Below are positions 51,937 to 64,000 of a DNA stretch of 64,000 nt, one piece after another (positions within the stretch are counted from its first letter, which is position 1; each line of letters starts with the position of its first letter). The notes under the pieces are model-generated. The model saw nothing but the letters and a program-made list of their open reading frames with translations, ran no database searches and was not told the origin of the DNA. Made by a program: the position numbers and the translations under genes. The DNA is from Halocaridina rubra. Its lineage: Eukaryota > Arthropoda > Malacostraca > Decapoda > Atyidae. The stretch spans positions 1-64,000 of the forward strand of contig JAXCGZ010003875.1 of the NCBI GenBank assembly GCA_037179515.1, in the 5' to 3' direction.

Positions 51937-53365
51937 GTTTTTTCATTATATGATTTTAGGGGGTGCCTTCTTGTAAGTGAAATGCGGTCATGCTCAATAA
52001 AATATGTATAAAATAAAATTTACTGCCAAAATATACAAATATAAGGCCTCATTACCCAGCAGTAAGATATGAAGCTTAAGTTCCGAATGAAACTCGTGAA
52101 AAGACAACTGGAACAGAAAAATGAAGCTCATCCTAACCTACATGAAGAACTTAAAGACGAGAAAAACAAGTGGGAATATTGCAATAAAAATGACGATATA
52201 AGGAAAAGCATAAATGAAGAACTCTCGAACCTCTGTGACAGATATTATACAGAGGCAGAATCACGTACCACGAGAAAACTTTTAGCGCTGTAAGGAGGAT
52301 ATTTGAGGTTTGCAAACCCCCAAAAAGGCTACATCCATCTCACAAACCATGAATTAACGCAAGATCAAGAAGAGCTCTTAAATTTGGTTTAAGTTGCCAT
52401 TTCCTCTGTAAACTACGCCCAAATGAAAAGAAACTGGAAATAGAAATGCTTCTCGATAAAATCCAGAGCCTTGAAGACAACATCGAAATCATTACATCTG
52501 AGTCCCTCTGTCTAGAACTCTTGGCTGAAGCAAACAAAAGAAGAGGTCATTACATTAGTAAAATTATTGAAGACGGACATAAATTAGCAGCAAAGCAAAT
52601 CAGGAGCATAGAAGATATCATCATAAAAAAAGCAGATAAAGCAGCCACATTTGTAATAATGGCTAAAGAAGAATATTGAATGAAGATGGATACTGTTCTA
52701 AACGACGAAAGAAATTTAGAAGAATTACTAAAAATCTTGTTGATGACATTAAACAAAAAGTTAACAGAACTGTTAATGCCATTAATGCAGATGTTAGTAG
52801 TATCTATTTAAAAAGACTTCAAGGTAACAATGACAGGATACACCTACGGAAATGTAAGTACTTATAAAGTGGATAATCTTCTTAGACCAATTATAAGCCA
52901 GATTGGAACTCCTACAAATGAATTTGCAAAAAGATTAAATTCTCTCTCAACACCCTACATCCCAAGTAAATACAGCATCAAAATCATCGGCAGACTTCCT
53001 TGATATATGAATAGGAGCAAATCCACAAGGAATCATTGCCTCTCTAGATGTAGAATTCCTCTTCACCAATGTTCTGGGGAATGAAACAGTCTGGATCATC
53101 CTAAATAAAGTGTTCAGAGAAAAGAAAACCCAAAGCTTAATATACCCGAACCTGCTCTAAAAACACTCCTCGAAATATGTACTGAGGAGGCACCATTTAG
53201 AGTCTTTTCCAACAAAGCCTTGTAGTCTACCAATATACTTTCCCCTATGAAGGATGCAGTCTTCAATCATCTTATATTGGTATGACAACAACTAAATTGA
53301 CAAAGAGACTAACATTTCACTTACAAGAAGGCACCCCCAAATATCATGTGATGAAAAAACACCAG
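51937..53365 (+). mobile_element. Penelope-like element 2 with inverted ends
   Basis: The first 50 bp (GGTGTTTTTTCATTATATGA...GTAAGTGAAATG) are the inverted complement of the last 50 bp (CATTTCACTTACAAGAAGGC...GATGAAAAAACACC). The right copy is coding sequence of the GIY-YIG domain, so the left copy is an inverted duplicate of it. Such inverted or partial terminal structures are known for Penelope insertions. Rex1 fragments in opposite orientation lie on either side. Confidence 0.8.
52069..53364 (+). pseudogene. Penelope-like RT/endonuclease pseudogene
   Basis: The N-terminal helical region (52069-52680) includes MKLKFRMKLVKRQLEQKNEA and KKADKAATFVIMAKEEY. The latter is the ADKGG/VIM.K.EY block that opens Penelope RT. 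Next come IISQIGTPTNEFAKRLN (about 52894), IIASLDVEFLFTNVLGNET with a catalytic Asp (about 53031), and LNIPEPALKTLLEICTEEAP then F (about 53140). The YxDD part is deleted. The endonuclease remnant SSYIGMTTTKLTKRLTFHLQ, then EGTPKYHV, ends the element. Stops at 52292 and 52677 and several frameshifts. This is a different lineage from Penelope-like element 1. Confidence 0.82.
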
Positions 53366-53370
53366 ACCTC

Positions 53371-54649
53371 CATCACTTGGAATCCTTCAACTTTTTGTCA
53401 GTGAGGCAACATGGCTTCAGAGAAGGTAGATCAACAGTAACAAACTTATTAGAATTTTATGATGAGGTAAGCCAAATCTTACAGGAAAGAGAGGGCTGGG
53501 CAGATTGCATATTCCTAGACTTCCAGAAAGCGTTTGACACTGTTCCACATGGGAGACTTTTAGGAAGCTGCAAGCAATGGCTAGAATAGGTGGAAATATT
53601 TTGGAATGGATAAAAACTTACTTAGAAGGAAGGGAACAGAGGGTTAGAGTAAGACACTCAGTGTCTGAATGGAGAAGAGTTAGAAGTGGAGTTCCACAGG
53701 GTTCAGTTTTAGGGCCACTTTTGTTCCTTGTATATGTAAATGACCTACCAGAGTCTGTAAATTCATTCGTTAATATGTTTGCAGATGATGCAAAGATTGT
53801 GAAGAAAGTAAAAAACGAGAACAATGGTAGAGAACTTCAGGAGGATCTAAATAATCTGCATGAGTGGTCAGAAAAGTGGCTAATGAAATTCAATACTTCA
53901 AAATGTAAGGTAATGAGGATGGGTACAAGTGCAAGAAGGCCCAAGCTTGACTACTCGGTGGCTGGAGTACAACTTCAAGAGACAGAAAATGAGAGAGATC
54001 TAGGAGTAAACATACTGGCAGATTTGTCTCCAGAAATACATATAAATGGCATAGTAAGGGCAGCATATGCATTCTTATCAAATGTAAGGGTAGCCTTCAG
54101 GCACATGGACAAGGAAATGTTCAGAAATATTTATGTAACCTATGTGGGGCCAAAACTAGAATATGCAGCACCCTTTTGGAATCCACACTTGAAAAAGCAC
54201 ATAGCTAAGCTTGAAAAAGTTCAAAGACATGCCACGAAACTGGTGCCAGAAATACGCAATCTCAGTTATGATGAGAGGCTGAGGGAATTAGACTTACCAT
54301 CACTGGAAGCTAGAAGATTGAGGGGGATGTGGTGACAGTCTTTAAATTCCTTCATGGTTATGATAGAGTGGATAGGGATCGATATTTTGAAATGGCTGTC
54401 TCTAAAACTAGAGGTCATAGTTTGAAGCTTCGTAAGAAAACTCCTTTGCAGGATGTAAGGAAATACTCTTTCAGTGTAAGAGTAGTTGATAATTGGAATT
54501 CGCTAAGCGAGGAGGTAGTTAGTGCTATCTCAATCCATAGTTTTAAGGACAGGTGTGATAAGTATCACTGAGTATAAAATGGAACCGATGAGGAGACGGA
54601 AAGATACGAGCTTTGGGCTCTTTCCCGTAAACACAATTAGGTAATCACA
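53371..54649 (+). pseudogene. Rex1-type LINE copy (e), 5'-truncated
   Basis: Begins at LESFNFLSVRQHGFREGRST and runs through CIFLDFQKAFDTVPHGR. A one-step frame change lies at 53577. It continues as ARIGGNILEWIKTYLEGREQ, RSGVPQGSVLGPLLFLVYVN, MFADDAKIVK and the C-terminal domain. A second frame change lies at 54330 (GGGGGATGTGG for GGGGGGATATGG). It ends DRCDKYH at 54571, then 3' UTR with AAACACAATTAGGTAATCAC at about 54629-54648. The sequence on the right is a Penelope-like 3' fragment. Confidence 0.92.
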
Positions 54650-54917
54650 CGTAAAATGTTGTAGGAAAATACGAAGATACTATACACAGAAAAACTTTTT
54701 TGACATCTGCAAATTCTAGAAGCTCTCTACATACATAAGTTAGATCCTTCTATGAATGTGTAAACGCTAAATTGTATTACTCTGTCAACTGTGAAATTAA
54801 AGAGCATAGGCCAGAGATAAGCATGCTTGGGGTCCATCCTCAAACAACTTTGGAAACTTCGCAGAGATACTGAATCTTTCTGGTGAATGTAAACTAAAGG
54901 TGGATATCATATATATA
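54650..54917 (+). pseudogene. Penelope-like 3' fragment (second copy)
   Basis: TAAAATGTTGTAGGAAAATA and onward is the counterpart of the minus-strand 39334-39080 sequence, including the codons for ILEALYIHKLDPSMN-like residues. It ends in GGTGGATATCATATATATA before the satellite-bearing element. The matching Rex1/Penelope junction at two loci points to a segmental copy or a shared target. Confidence 0.7.
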
Positions 54918-55079
54918 CACCTAGTTCGCTCTTTGCGCATGTTTATAATCTGCGAAATTGGAAAAACCTCTAAAAAATAATGGTAACAAAATAAGAAATA
55001 CGCGAATACCGCACATGCAAAAAAACTCGAAAACAAATTTTTCATTCTAGTAAATAATCAACCACCTCGGAGACAGTTT

Positions 55080-55672
55080 TCCACCATGCTCCTCCTCTTC
55101 TACCGCTTAATGCGATCGGATATTATGGAGATAAAGGAAAAAAGCATTAAGAACAAACAGTAAACAAACTTGCGATATAATATCGTCTGGGAAATAGCAT
55201 GCGAGGGTGCATCAGCTGATACGGAGGCGGCAAAACATTTGCAGATAGAGGTTCGTTCTCCCGCATCCTCCTCCTCTTCTACCGGTTAATGCGATCGAAT
55301 ATTATGAAGAGAATGGAAAAAAAGCATTAAAAACAAACAGCAAACAAACTTCCGATATACAGTGTTCCCCTGGTTATTCGTGTTTCTTGGTTCGTGTTCT
55401 CACTGTATCGCTTTTTTTTAATTTTTTATTTTTTGCCCCCCCCATATTTTTTTTTTTTTTTTTTTTGGGGGTGACACCAGGATGGGCCAAAAAATTATAA
55501 TATAAAGCAGACTTTATCAGGTTTTAAAGAGAAACAGAGATGGAGAGTGTAATGACCTGTCAGATGTGAATTGATTATAAAAGATGTGTAATGAATATCC
55601 AGCTCTCTGCTGGGTTTTAATATACCTCTGTATTACTTTCATGATGTCTATTCCAATAATTCTGCTTAGACC

Positions 55673-55737
<65 letters not shown>

Positions 55738-56031
55738 GGCAACAATAATTTTCCTTTGATGATGATTGTGGAATTATTATCATCATCATCATTATTATTA
55801 TTATTAAGGGCTCATCATTGTTTGTACATCTGTTGGTTTATTTACTTTTAATAACTGTGTAAAGTGCCCCTCCCTAGTTGGCTGGGACAAAGAGAGTGTG
55901 GGGGGTTGGGTAGAATAGAATGTTTTAGAGAGAGAGAGAGAATCTTTAAGTAACTCTTGTTCATTGAACCAAAACTACATTATTTATAGTAAAAATAATG
56001 GTTTAATTACGAATTCGTAGTAATAATGATG

Positions 56032-56123
<92 letters not shown>

Positions 56124-56158
56124 CTTCCAATCATCATCAAAGGAAAATTATTGTTGCC

Positions 56159-56232
<74 letters not shown>

Positions 56233-57420
56233 GATCTAAGGAGAAGTTTTAGAATAGACATCATGAAGGTAATGCAGAGGTATAGTAAACCCAGCAGAGA
56301 GCTGGATATTCATTACACATCTTTTATAATCCCTTTACATCTGACAGGTCATTACACTCTCCATCTGTTTCTCTTTACAGCCTGATAAAGGCCGTTTTAT
56401 TTTATAATTTTTGGCCTGTCCTGGTGTCATAATCATCTTTAAATTTTTATTTTATTTTTTTTATTTTTTTTATTTATAAATTTTTTTTTTAGGCTGATCC
56501 TACTTCGCAATTTTCCTGGTTCACGCCGGGTCCCGGAACCGAACTACCGTGATAAGGGAGGGAACACTGTAATATCGTCATGGATATAGCGTGCGAGGGT
56601 GCATCAGCTGATACAGAAGCGGCAAAACGTTTGTAGATTGAGGTTCGTTCTCCCGCATTCTCCACCTCTTCTACCGCTTAATGCAATCAAATATTATGAA
56701 GAAAATTTAAAAAAAGCATTAAGAACAAACAGCAAACAAACTTTCGATATAATATTGTCAGGGAAATAGCATGCAAGGATGTATCAGCTGATACGGAAGC
56801 GACAAAACGTTTGCAGATAGAGGTTCGTTCTCCTGCATCCTCCTCCTCTTCTACCGCTTAATGCGATCGGATATTATGAAGATAATGGCAAAAAAGCATT
56901 AAAAACAAAAAGCTTATTGCAATCGGATATTATGAAGATAACGGAAAAAAGCATTAAAAACAAAAAGCCAACAAACATGCGATATAATATTGTCAGGGAT
57001 ATAGCGTGCGAGGGAGCATCAGCTGATACGGAGGCGGCAAAACATTTGCAGATAGAGGTTCACTCTCCCGCATCCTCCTCCTCTTTTACCGCTTAATGCG
57101 ATCGGATATTATGAAGATAATGGAAAAAAGCATGAAGAACAAACAGCCAACAAACTTGCAATATAATATCGTCAGGGGAATAGCATGCGAGAGTGCATCA
57201 GCTGATACGGAGGCGGAAAACATTTGCAGATAGAGATTCGTTCTCCCGCATCCTCCTCCTCTTCTACTGCTAAATGAGATCGGATATTATGGAGAGAATG
57301 GAAAAAAAGCATTACGAACAAACAGCTAACAAACTTAAGATATAATATTGTCAGGGAATAAATGTGCTAGAGCAAAAGTGTTTGCAGATAGAGGGTCGTT
57401 CTCCTGCATTTTCGTGCTCA
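55080..57420 (+). repeat. 179-bp satellite block 2 (about six units, interrupted by MITE C)
   Basis: CCTCCTCTTCT-type anchors fall at 55091, 55270, 56662, 56842, 57077 and 57255. Correcting for MITE C, periods are 179, 180, 180, 235 and 178; the 235 contains a partial duplication of about 56 bp. The consensus unit is an ORF of 59 codons starting MRSDIMKIMEKSIKNKQ, containing NIVREIACEGASADTEAAKR, and ending RSPASSSSSTA. Its TAA overlaps the next ATG (TAATG), so 180 minus 1 gives the 179-bp period. Most single units now carry a stop or a one-base indel; the units at about 56905-57085 and 57100-57220 are the least damaged. Confidence 0.85.
55360..56569. mobile_element. MITE C, palindromic non-autonomous Tigger derivative inside the satellite
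   Basis: Begins CAGTGTTCCCCTGGTTATTC and ends GGGAGGGAACACTG, with TA at 55358-55359 and 56570-56571. The flanks CCGATA...ATATCGTC join to the sequence GATATAATATCGTC present intact in a neighbouring satellite unit (about 55155). The target site and TA duplication are therefore directly visible. It is the same family as MITE B in reverse orientation. Arms at about 55490-55680 and 56230-56430 are inverted, with (ATT)n/(AAT)n tracts at 55676-55737, 56028-56122 and 56159-56232. No ORF. Confidence 0.93.
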
Positions 57421-57768
57421 CTGCCACCATGCACGTCCCAGTGTATGCCTGTTGCCCACCTCATAATAGAGTGCATTAATTTGTTTACTGTACAGTAAAT
57501 CTGTATGTCATTTATACTGTAGACTATTTGCATATTGATATAAATAACTGCAGGTCTTTCTGCTTTGCTATATACTTATAAAATATGTTTTAGTTATCTT
57601 ATATCTTTGGTATAGTGTGTCTATGGACGGTTGTGAAACGTATCTATGCCCAATATCATTGTTTCTTATGGAAAATGGCTCGTTACAATACGTGATTATT
57701 ACAATATGCGGCACTTCTGAGAACCTATCTTCGTGTTATTCTAAGAAATAGGTGTATATATATACATA

Positions 57769-58912
57769 CAGGGAGTCCTCATATAACGTTGTTTCGACTT
57801 ATGTCGTTTCGAGTTTACGACAAAGGATAAAAAAGTTTTTTTTTTTTTTCTTTTTTGGGGGGGTTAAATGTTGGACCAGTTGGAGTAGCCAACGGTTATT
57901 TCACAGATAATGATAAAGAGATTTGTACATGTTTAAATGAATATTTCTTATCTGTATTTACCAATGAAAACTTGGAATATATTCTAAAAGTAGAATACAT
58001 ATACACAGACTCTCCTTATAATATGCTTAGTACAATAAATATTACAAGGGAGGATGTAATAAAATAAATAGATAAAGACTCATAAATCTCCGGGACCTGA
58101 TGAAGTTTATACTAAAGTATTAAAAAAGTACAAGACAGAGTTTAGTTGTCCATTAACTGCACAATTCTATAATTTGATAGAATTAGACTTGGTACCCAAG
58201 GAGTGGAATTTGGCAGATATGGTACCAATATTTAAAAAGAAGACTTGGTTAAAAAGAAATACTTTAGATCTGTATTTTTTCTTTTCAGTCAATATAATTT
58301 TTCAATATAACCAATTGTATTTATAATAATAAATTAATAAAGCCATTAACTTGATAAAAAATGAGGTACTAATGTAATGTTTTTATGTTTATAAGTGTGT
58401 TTTATATCTTATAGTGTTATTTTCTATAGATTATGTATTGATTGTTCTTTCGCCTTTCTAGACTCACCTGCCTGCCCCTATCAAGTCAGCGGCTGACATA
58501 GCAAGCTTTCTCATTATAAGCAAGTCTCTCCCTTCCGATGTAAGAACACCACATGAGTACAGTATACTGTACAGGTACTATTACAGTTTTGTACTATTTA
58601 GTAACAAAGTACAGGTATTGAAGTGTAATATAGTGCAGATATTTTTATGTATGTGTTGTTTTATTATGCTGTACAGTACATGTATACTGAACAGTACCTG
58701 TATATTATGTTAATTTTAAAGTTTAGTAATAGAATTAAGATTGGTTTTAGTAATATATTAAGAACCTCTAGGAACATAGGGTCCCCTTATATTTGTATTT
58801 TTTTATTTTTATTTTTTTGACCCAGGTTCGAATATAAGTGAGTCCCGACTAGTGTCGATTTTCGACTTAAATCGCCTTTCAGGAACGGAACTCTGAGTCG
58901 AACCTCCACATA
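57769..58912 (+). mobile_element. Tigger-type element remnant with LINE fragment inside
   Basis: The left terminus CAGGGAGTCCTCATATAACG lies next to TACATA of a short AT array. A right-end-like stretch TTTCAGGAACGGAACTCTGA, then GTCGAACCTCC, is at 58878-58912. The two ends pair only partly, so the boundaries are tentative. No transposase is seen. A LINE RT fragment occupies 57870-58255. Confidence 0.4.
57855..58255 (+). pseudogene. LINE RT N-terminal fragment
   Basis: A 70-codon frame (DNDKEICTCLNEYFLSVFTN, then ENLEYIL) followed by a shifted frame KSPGPDEVYTKVLKKYK, FYNLIELDLVPKEWNLADMV, then PIFKKK. This is the start of a CR1/Rex1-like RT (N+SPGPD..., W..A.V.PIFKKG). It ends before the NYRPVSL motif and is not close to the Rex1 copies in this window. 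Confidence 0.7.
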
Positions 58913-58929
58913 CAAATGTGTAATGCCTT

Positions 58930-59570
58930 GAAAAAATCGACCCAGCCACAATTTGTGAAAAAAAATTGTAATTGACATCTGAAGAATATTGGAGGCATGA
59001 GCGCAGATATGCACGCACATCCACCTGGGGGACCATGTGTTTGCTCTCAGTTCTGCATTGGTGCACACACTGTGAAGATCGTTTGTCGTTCTTTCGTTGT
59101 AGTTTTTCAGATTTTTTGCTTTTTGCTTTAAATTAGCCCTCATTATGGTTCCCAAAAAAGTGAAAAGAGTCAGTAATAGTGATGCTAAAAAGCCTTAATG
59201 TATTACTGTGGAAACGAAGAAAAAAATAATAGGTAAACATGAGCATGGTGTTCGTGTTATTAATCTAGCCAAGCAATATGACATGGTGAAATCGACCATA
59301 TATTTTATTAAAGAATAAAGAGGCCTCAAAGGTGGCAGATGTGGCTAAAAGAGTGACTGTATTAACGAAGCATAGGTCTTAAGTAATAGGAAGGTAGAAA
59401 ATTTTTTGTAAATTTGGAGTGATGTACAGGCTTTCATTGAGAGGCATCACCCCAAATTTTTGTAAATTTGGAGTGATGTACAGGCTTTCATTGAGAGGCA
59501 TCACCCTGACAAAGCTGTGACCAACAGAGCAGTGTGTAATATATCTAAGTATTTAGGTATGTCGTTTGTG
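58930..59570 (+). pseudogene. Tigger copy 3-family remnant
   Basis: The ATG at 59144 gives MVPKKVKRVSNSDAKKP, a stop, then VETKKKIIGKHEHGVRVINL, then AKQYDMVKSTI, the N-terminal HTH of the 6449 family. After MTKHR-like sequence the text jumps to the C-terminal WSDVQAFIERHHPDKAVTNR region. A 56-bp tandem duplication (about 59400-59508) repeats WSDVQAFIERHHP. The middle, including the catalytic core, is deleted. Confidence 0.75.
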
Positions 59571-59775
59571 TGTAGTTAGATGTTCATGCGCTCAGCGCCA
59601 CCTATATATTACTGTACTGTACTGTAGAATAGAGCAGAAAATATATACATTGTTGTTGGGCCCCTACGAAGACGTTTGCTTGTCCTGCTGCTGTGCTGCA
59701 TTTACCTCTACCTTACACTTATTTATATGTGTTTACATTGCTGCAGTGATCAAAAGAACTCTTCTCATAATGAAT
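59571..59775. other. No recognisable feature
   Basis: A short spacer between the Tigger remnant and LINE copy 2; TTACTGTACTGTACTGTAGA stands out as a small ACTGT repeat. Confidence 0.5.
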
Positions 59776-62214
<2,439 letters not shown>

Positions 62215-62253
62215 AGTTTTCCTATTCTCATGCATCTCTCTGACTCTTTAATA

Positions 62254-62450
62254 CAGAAGCTCCCCTACTTACGAACAATCAAGTTATGAACATTCACAGA
62301 TACAAACAAATACCTACCTATTATCTACTCATGCGTCAATGTATTCATTACTGTACTGTACAGTCTTTATTTTACCTAAACACAACTTACGAACAATACT
62401 TACGAACGTACTTCTGGAACCTAACTCATTCATAAGTTGGGAAGTGTCTG
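62254..62450. mobile_element. Short TA-flanked MITE (197 bp)
   Basis: The left end CAGAAGCTCCCCTACTTACG and the right end CATAAGTTGGGAAGTGTCTG are imperfect inverted repeats, with TA at 62252-62253 and 62451-62452. Internal TTACGAACAAT motifs occur near both ends, and an ACTGTACTGTACAG palindrome lies in the middle. It is Tc1/mariner-like and non-coding. Confidence 0.78.
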
Positions 62451-62452
62451 TA

Positions 62453-62598
62453 CTTCACCCTTGGGCACCATCAGACCATTTTTTTTTTCAAATGCACTTC
62501 AGGTTATTTTTTATCACTTGCATGCAGACTTTAACACTCACTTCCACATGTACTAAATTAACCTCTAATTGCTATGCATACTTAATCTTTGTCTTCTT

Positions 62599-62629
<31 letters not shown>

Positions 62630-64000
62630 TGTTTCAATTTTCTAATAAGTGCCAGAACTTGGAAATATCTCAAGTACTGTATATGCATAGCTAATACTAT
62701 TCTTTTTAAATTTGATCTTGTCATATCTCTAAATATCATTTAGGGGGCCTGCTTCTCAGGTAGTTGTGTAGGGCTTAAGCAGTATTTTGTTGAATCTTTA
62801 TAGATGAGCAATGCTTAACTTCTCAAGGCTCTTGAGTGTGGGAATACAATCTGAAGTTTGTTTGTTGATTTTAGGCTGTATGGGTACATCTTTTTTATGT
62901 ATTCACAAACTTGATTGCATAATGACTGCATATTTGCTGTTAACCATGTGTTGGTCCATGTAGTGCAATAGGTATACTGTATTATGTAGATTTTTAGGTT
63001 GAGGAGGAGAGCACACACACCTTCATGGACTATGACCTATGGCTTGTCACAACCTTATTTCTGTAAAACATTAGAGTTGGAATAGGCTAAAGTTGACTGA
63101 ATGTTTTCTGCATCTTTTTTTTTTATATGATCTTTTGTAATTGAAATTGCATTTATCCTGCATTTTTTCAGACTTTAGAAATTTAATTTCTTTTTAATAC
63201 TTATTTTCTTTATACACTCAGTTGTCTCAAACGCCATGCTTTCTACATTGTATCCTCTCTCCATACCTAAGTTGTTTATGCTTTTTGCATGTCTTTTGCT
63301 GGTCAGGGCATTGGTGCGAGATTAAAATCTCTAGCATGTCATCATTGCTGATTACCCCAAAATTTGTTTATTGCAGGTTAGTGATGTTACCGTAGGTGTT
63401 TTTTTTTTTTTTTTTTTTTTACACCTGCAAGTCAATGAAAATTATACTAGGCATCTGGTAAAATATTTAGCAGAAGATATTTATTTGGTGTGTTATAAAT
63501 AATTCTTGGCAAGAGGATTCCATTGGTTTTTATGCATAAAAGTTTCCTACAGGTTTTTCAGTGTTTTCTCATTACTCTTTTTCAAACCATCCTCAAAATA
63601 TTTCATTACCAGTTTATGTAATAAACTTTGAATGTGTCAGTGACCTCTTGGTGCATAAGATGTTAAAGAACCTTGGTATCTGAAGTCTGAATTAACAATA
63701 TGGATATTCTCATATAATCAGCAACACTGATGAGTGATAAGAATGTTTTGAAATTATCTGAAATAAGTGACAGAAAAGCAGTTCACACCTAGTTACATTG
63801 AATCATCACATTATCAGTCTTTTTATGTTTATATCCATAATATGCAGTTTATAAGTCGCCGAACGTTTTAACTTTTACATTTCACAAAGAAGTCCATCGA
63901 TCATGTTTAGAGGTTTAGGGCGTCTAATGGGATGCAGAGGTTGGGAGATGTATAGACGTGAGTAAGATAAATGAAATGGATAAGAAAGTGAGTGAGAGAA
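62453..64000. other. No recognisable feature
   Basis: AT-rich sequence with a short (AAT)n at about 62602-62628 and a T21-24 run near 63400. No coding frame or terminal repeat was recognised. The right edge ends in GAGTGAGAGAA. Confidence 0.5.

Larger units (their letters stand above)
54918..57754 (+). mobile_element. Satellite-bearing TA-flanked DNA element, copy 2 (contains MITE C)
   Basis: The left end CACCTAGTTCGCTC and the right end CTAAGAAATAGGTG are flanked by TATATATA on both sides. The same order as copy 1 is seen: AT-rich leader (CATGTTTATAATCTGCGAAA), 179-bp tandem block, GCCTGTTGCCCACC, TTGTTTACTGTACAGTAAAT and a right arm with CTTATGGAAAATGG. Without MITE C it is about 1.63 kb. 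No transposase was recognised. It lacks the Rex1 insertion seen in copy 1. Confidence 0.78.

Noticed and set aside
52069..52680. Lys/Glu-rich helical frames that first looked like a cellular coiled-coil gene
   Set aside because: The following FVIMAKEEY and SLDV...FTNV motifs identify the region as a Penelope-like element.
55080..57420. CRISPR array
   Set aside because: Repeats are about 179 bp, contiguous without spacers, and the genome is eukaryotic.

Overview
The window is eukaryotic and very repeat-rich. The mix of very long (AT)n and (AAT)n microsatellites, Tigger/pogo-like DNA transposons, Rex1-type LINEs, Penelope-like elements, a CsRn1-like Gypsy element and hAT elements suggests an arthropod, most likely a decapod crustacean. 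The species cannot be named from the sequence. No bacterial gene organisation, rRNA or CRISPR array is seen. Nearly every recognisable coding segment belongs to a transposon and most are broken. The one good host-gene signal is a putative first exon with a compact promoter on the minus strand near 16 kb.

Layout. 1-0.6 kb: a LINE reverse-transcriptase fragment running off the left edge. 0.85-8.65 kb: five TA-target (Tigger/pogo-like) elements in a row, separated only by (AT)n arrays. 9.2-12.1 kb: a decayed Jockey-superfamily LINE. 12.2-14.2 kb: another Tigger copy. 14.2-18.1 kb: mostly unrecognised DNA holding the host exon and large trinucleotide arrays. 18.1-23.3 kb: two hAT elements, the second inserted across the right end of the first, with both 8-bp target duplications still readable. 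23.3-24.5 kb: two tRNA-derived SINE-like units and a LINE tail. 25.7-33.7 kb: a BEL/Pao element on the minus strand, split by a young CsRn1-like Gypsy element (27862-33022, TSD CTAT). 33.7-34.9 kb: a Rex1 LINE. 35.1-38.6 kb: a Penelope-like element split by a TA-flanked element (35448-37390) that carries a 179-bp satellite and is itself split by a Rex1 copy. 39.1-51.4 kb: a minus-strand Rex1 copy cut in two by a 10.7-kb LTR retrotransposon (40130-50843) that keeps LTRs, PBS, PPT and a gag remnant but shows no pol; a third Rex1 copy (44.1-46.8 kb) sits inside it. 51.4-54.65 kb: Rex1 fragments around a second Penelope-like element. 54.9-57.75 kb: the second satellite-bearing element, holding a MITE that landed in the satellite. 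57.8-62.2 kb: Tigger remnants and a second copy of the Jockey-superfamily LINE. 62.25-64 kb: one small MITE, then unrecognised DNA.

How it works together. This is a mobile-element graveyard in which the insertion order can be read from nested copies and empty-site comparisons inside the window. The autonomous parts are mostly dead: Tigger and hAT transposases, Rex1 and Penelope RTs and BEL pol all have stops, frameshifts or deletions. The Gypsy copy is closest to intact, with near-identical LTRs, a 939-codon pol frame and only two visible frame lesions. The most unusual structure is the 179-bp satellite, whose consensus unit is a 59-codon ORF with its stop codon overlapping the start codon of the next unit (TAATG).
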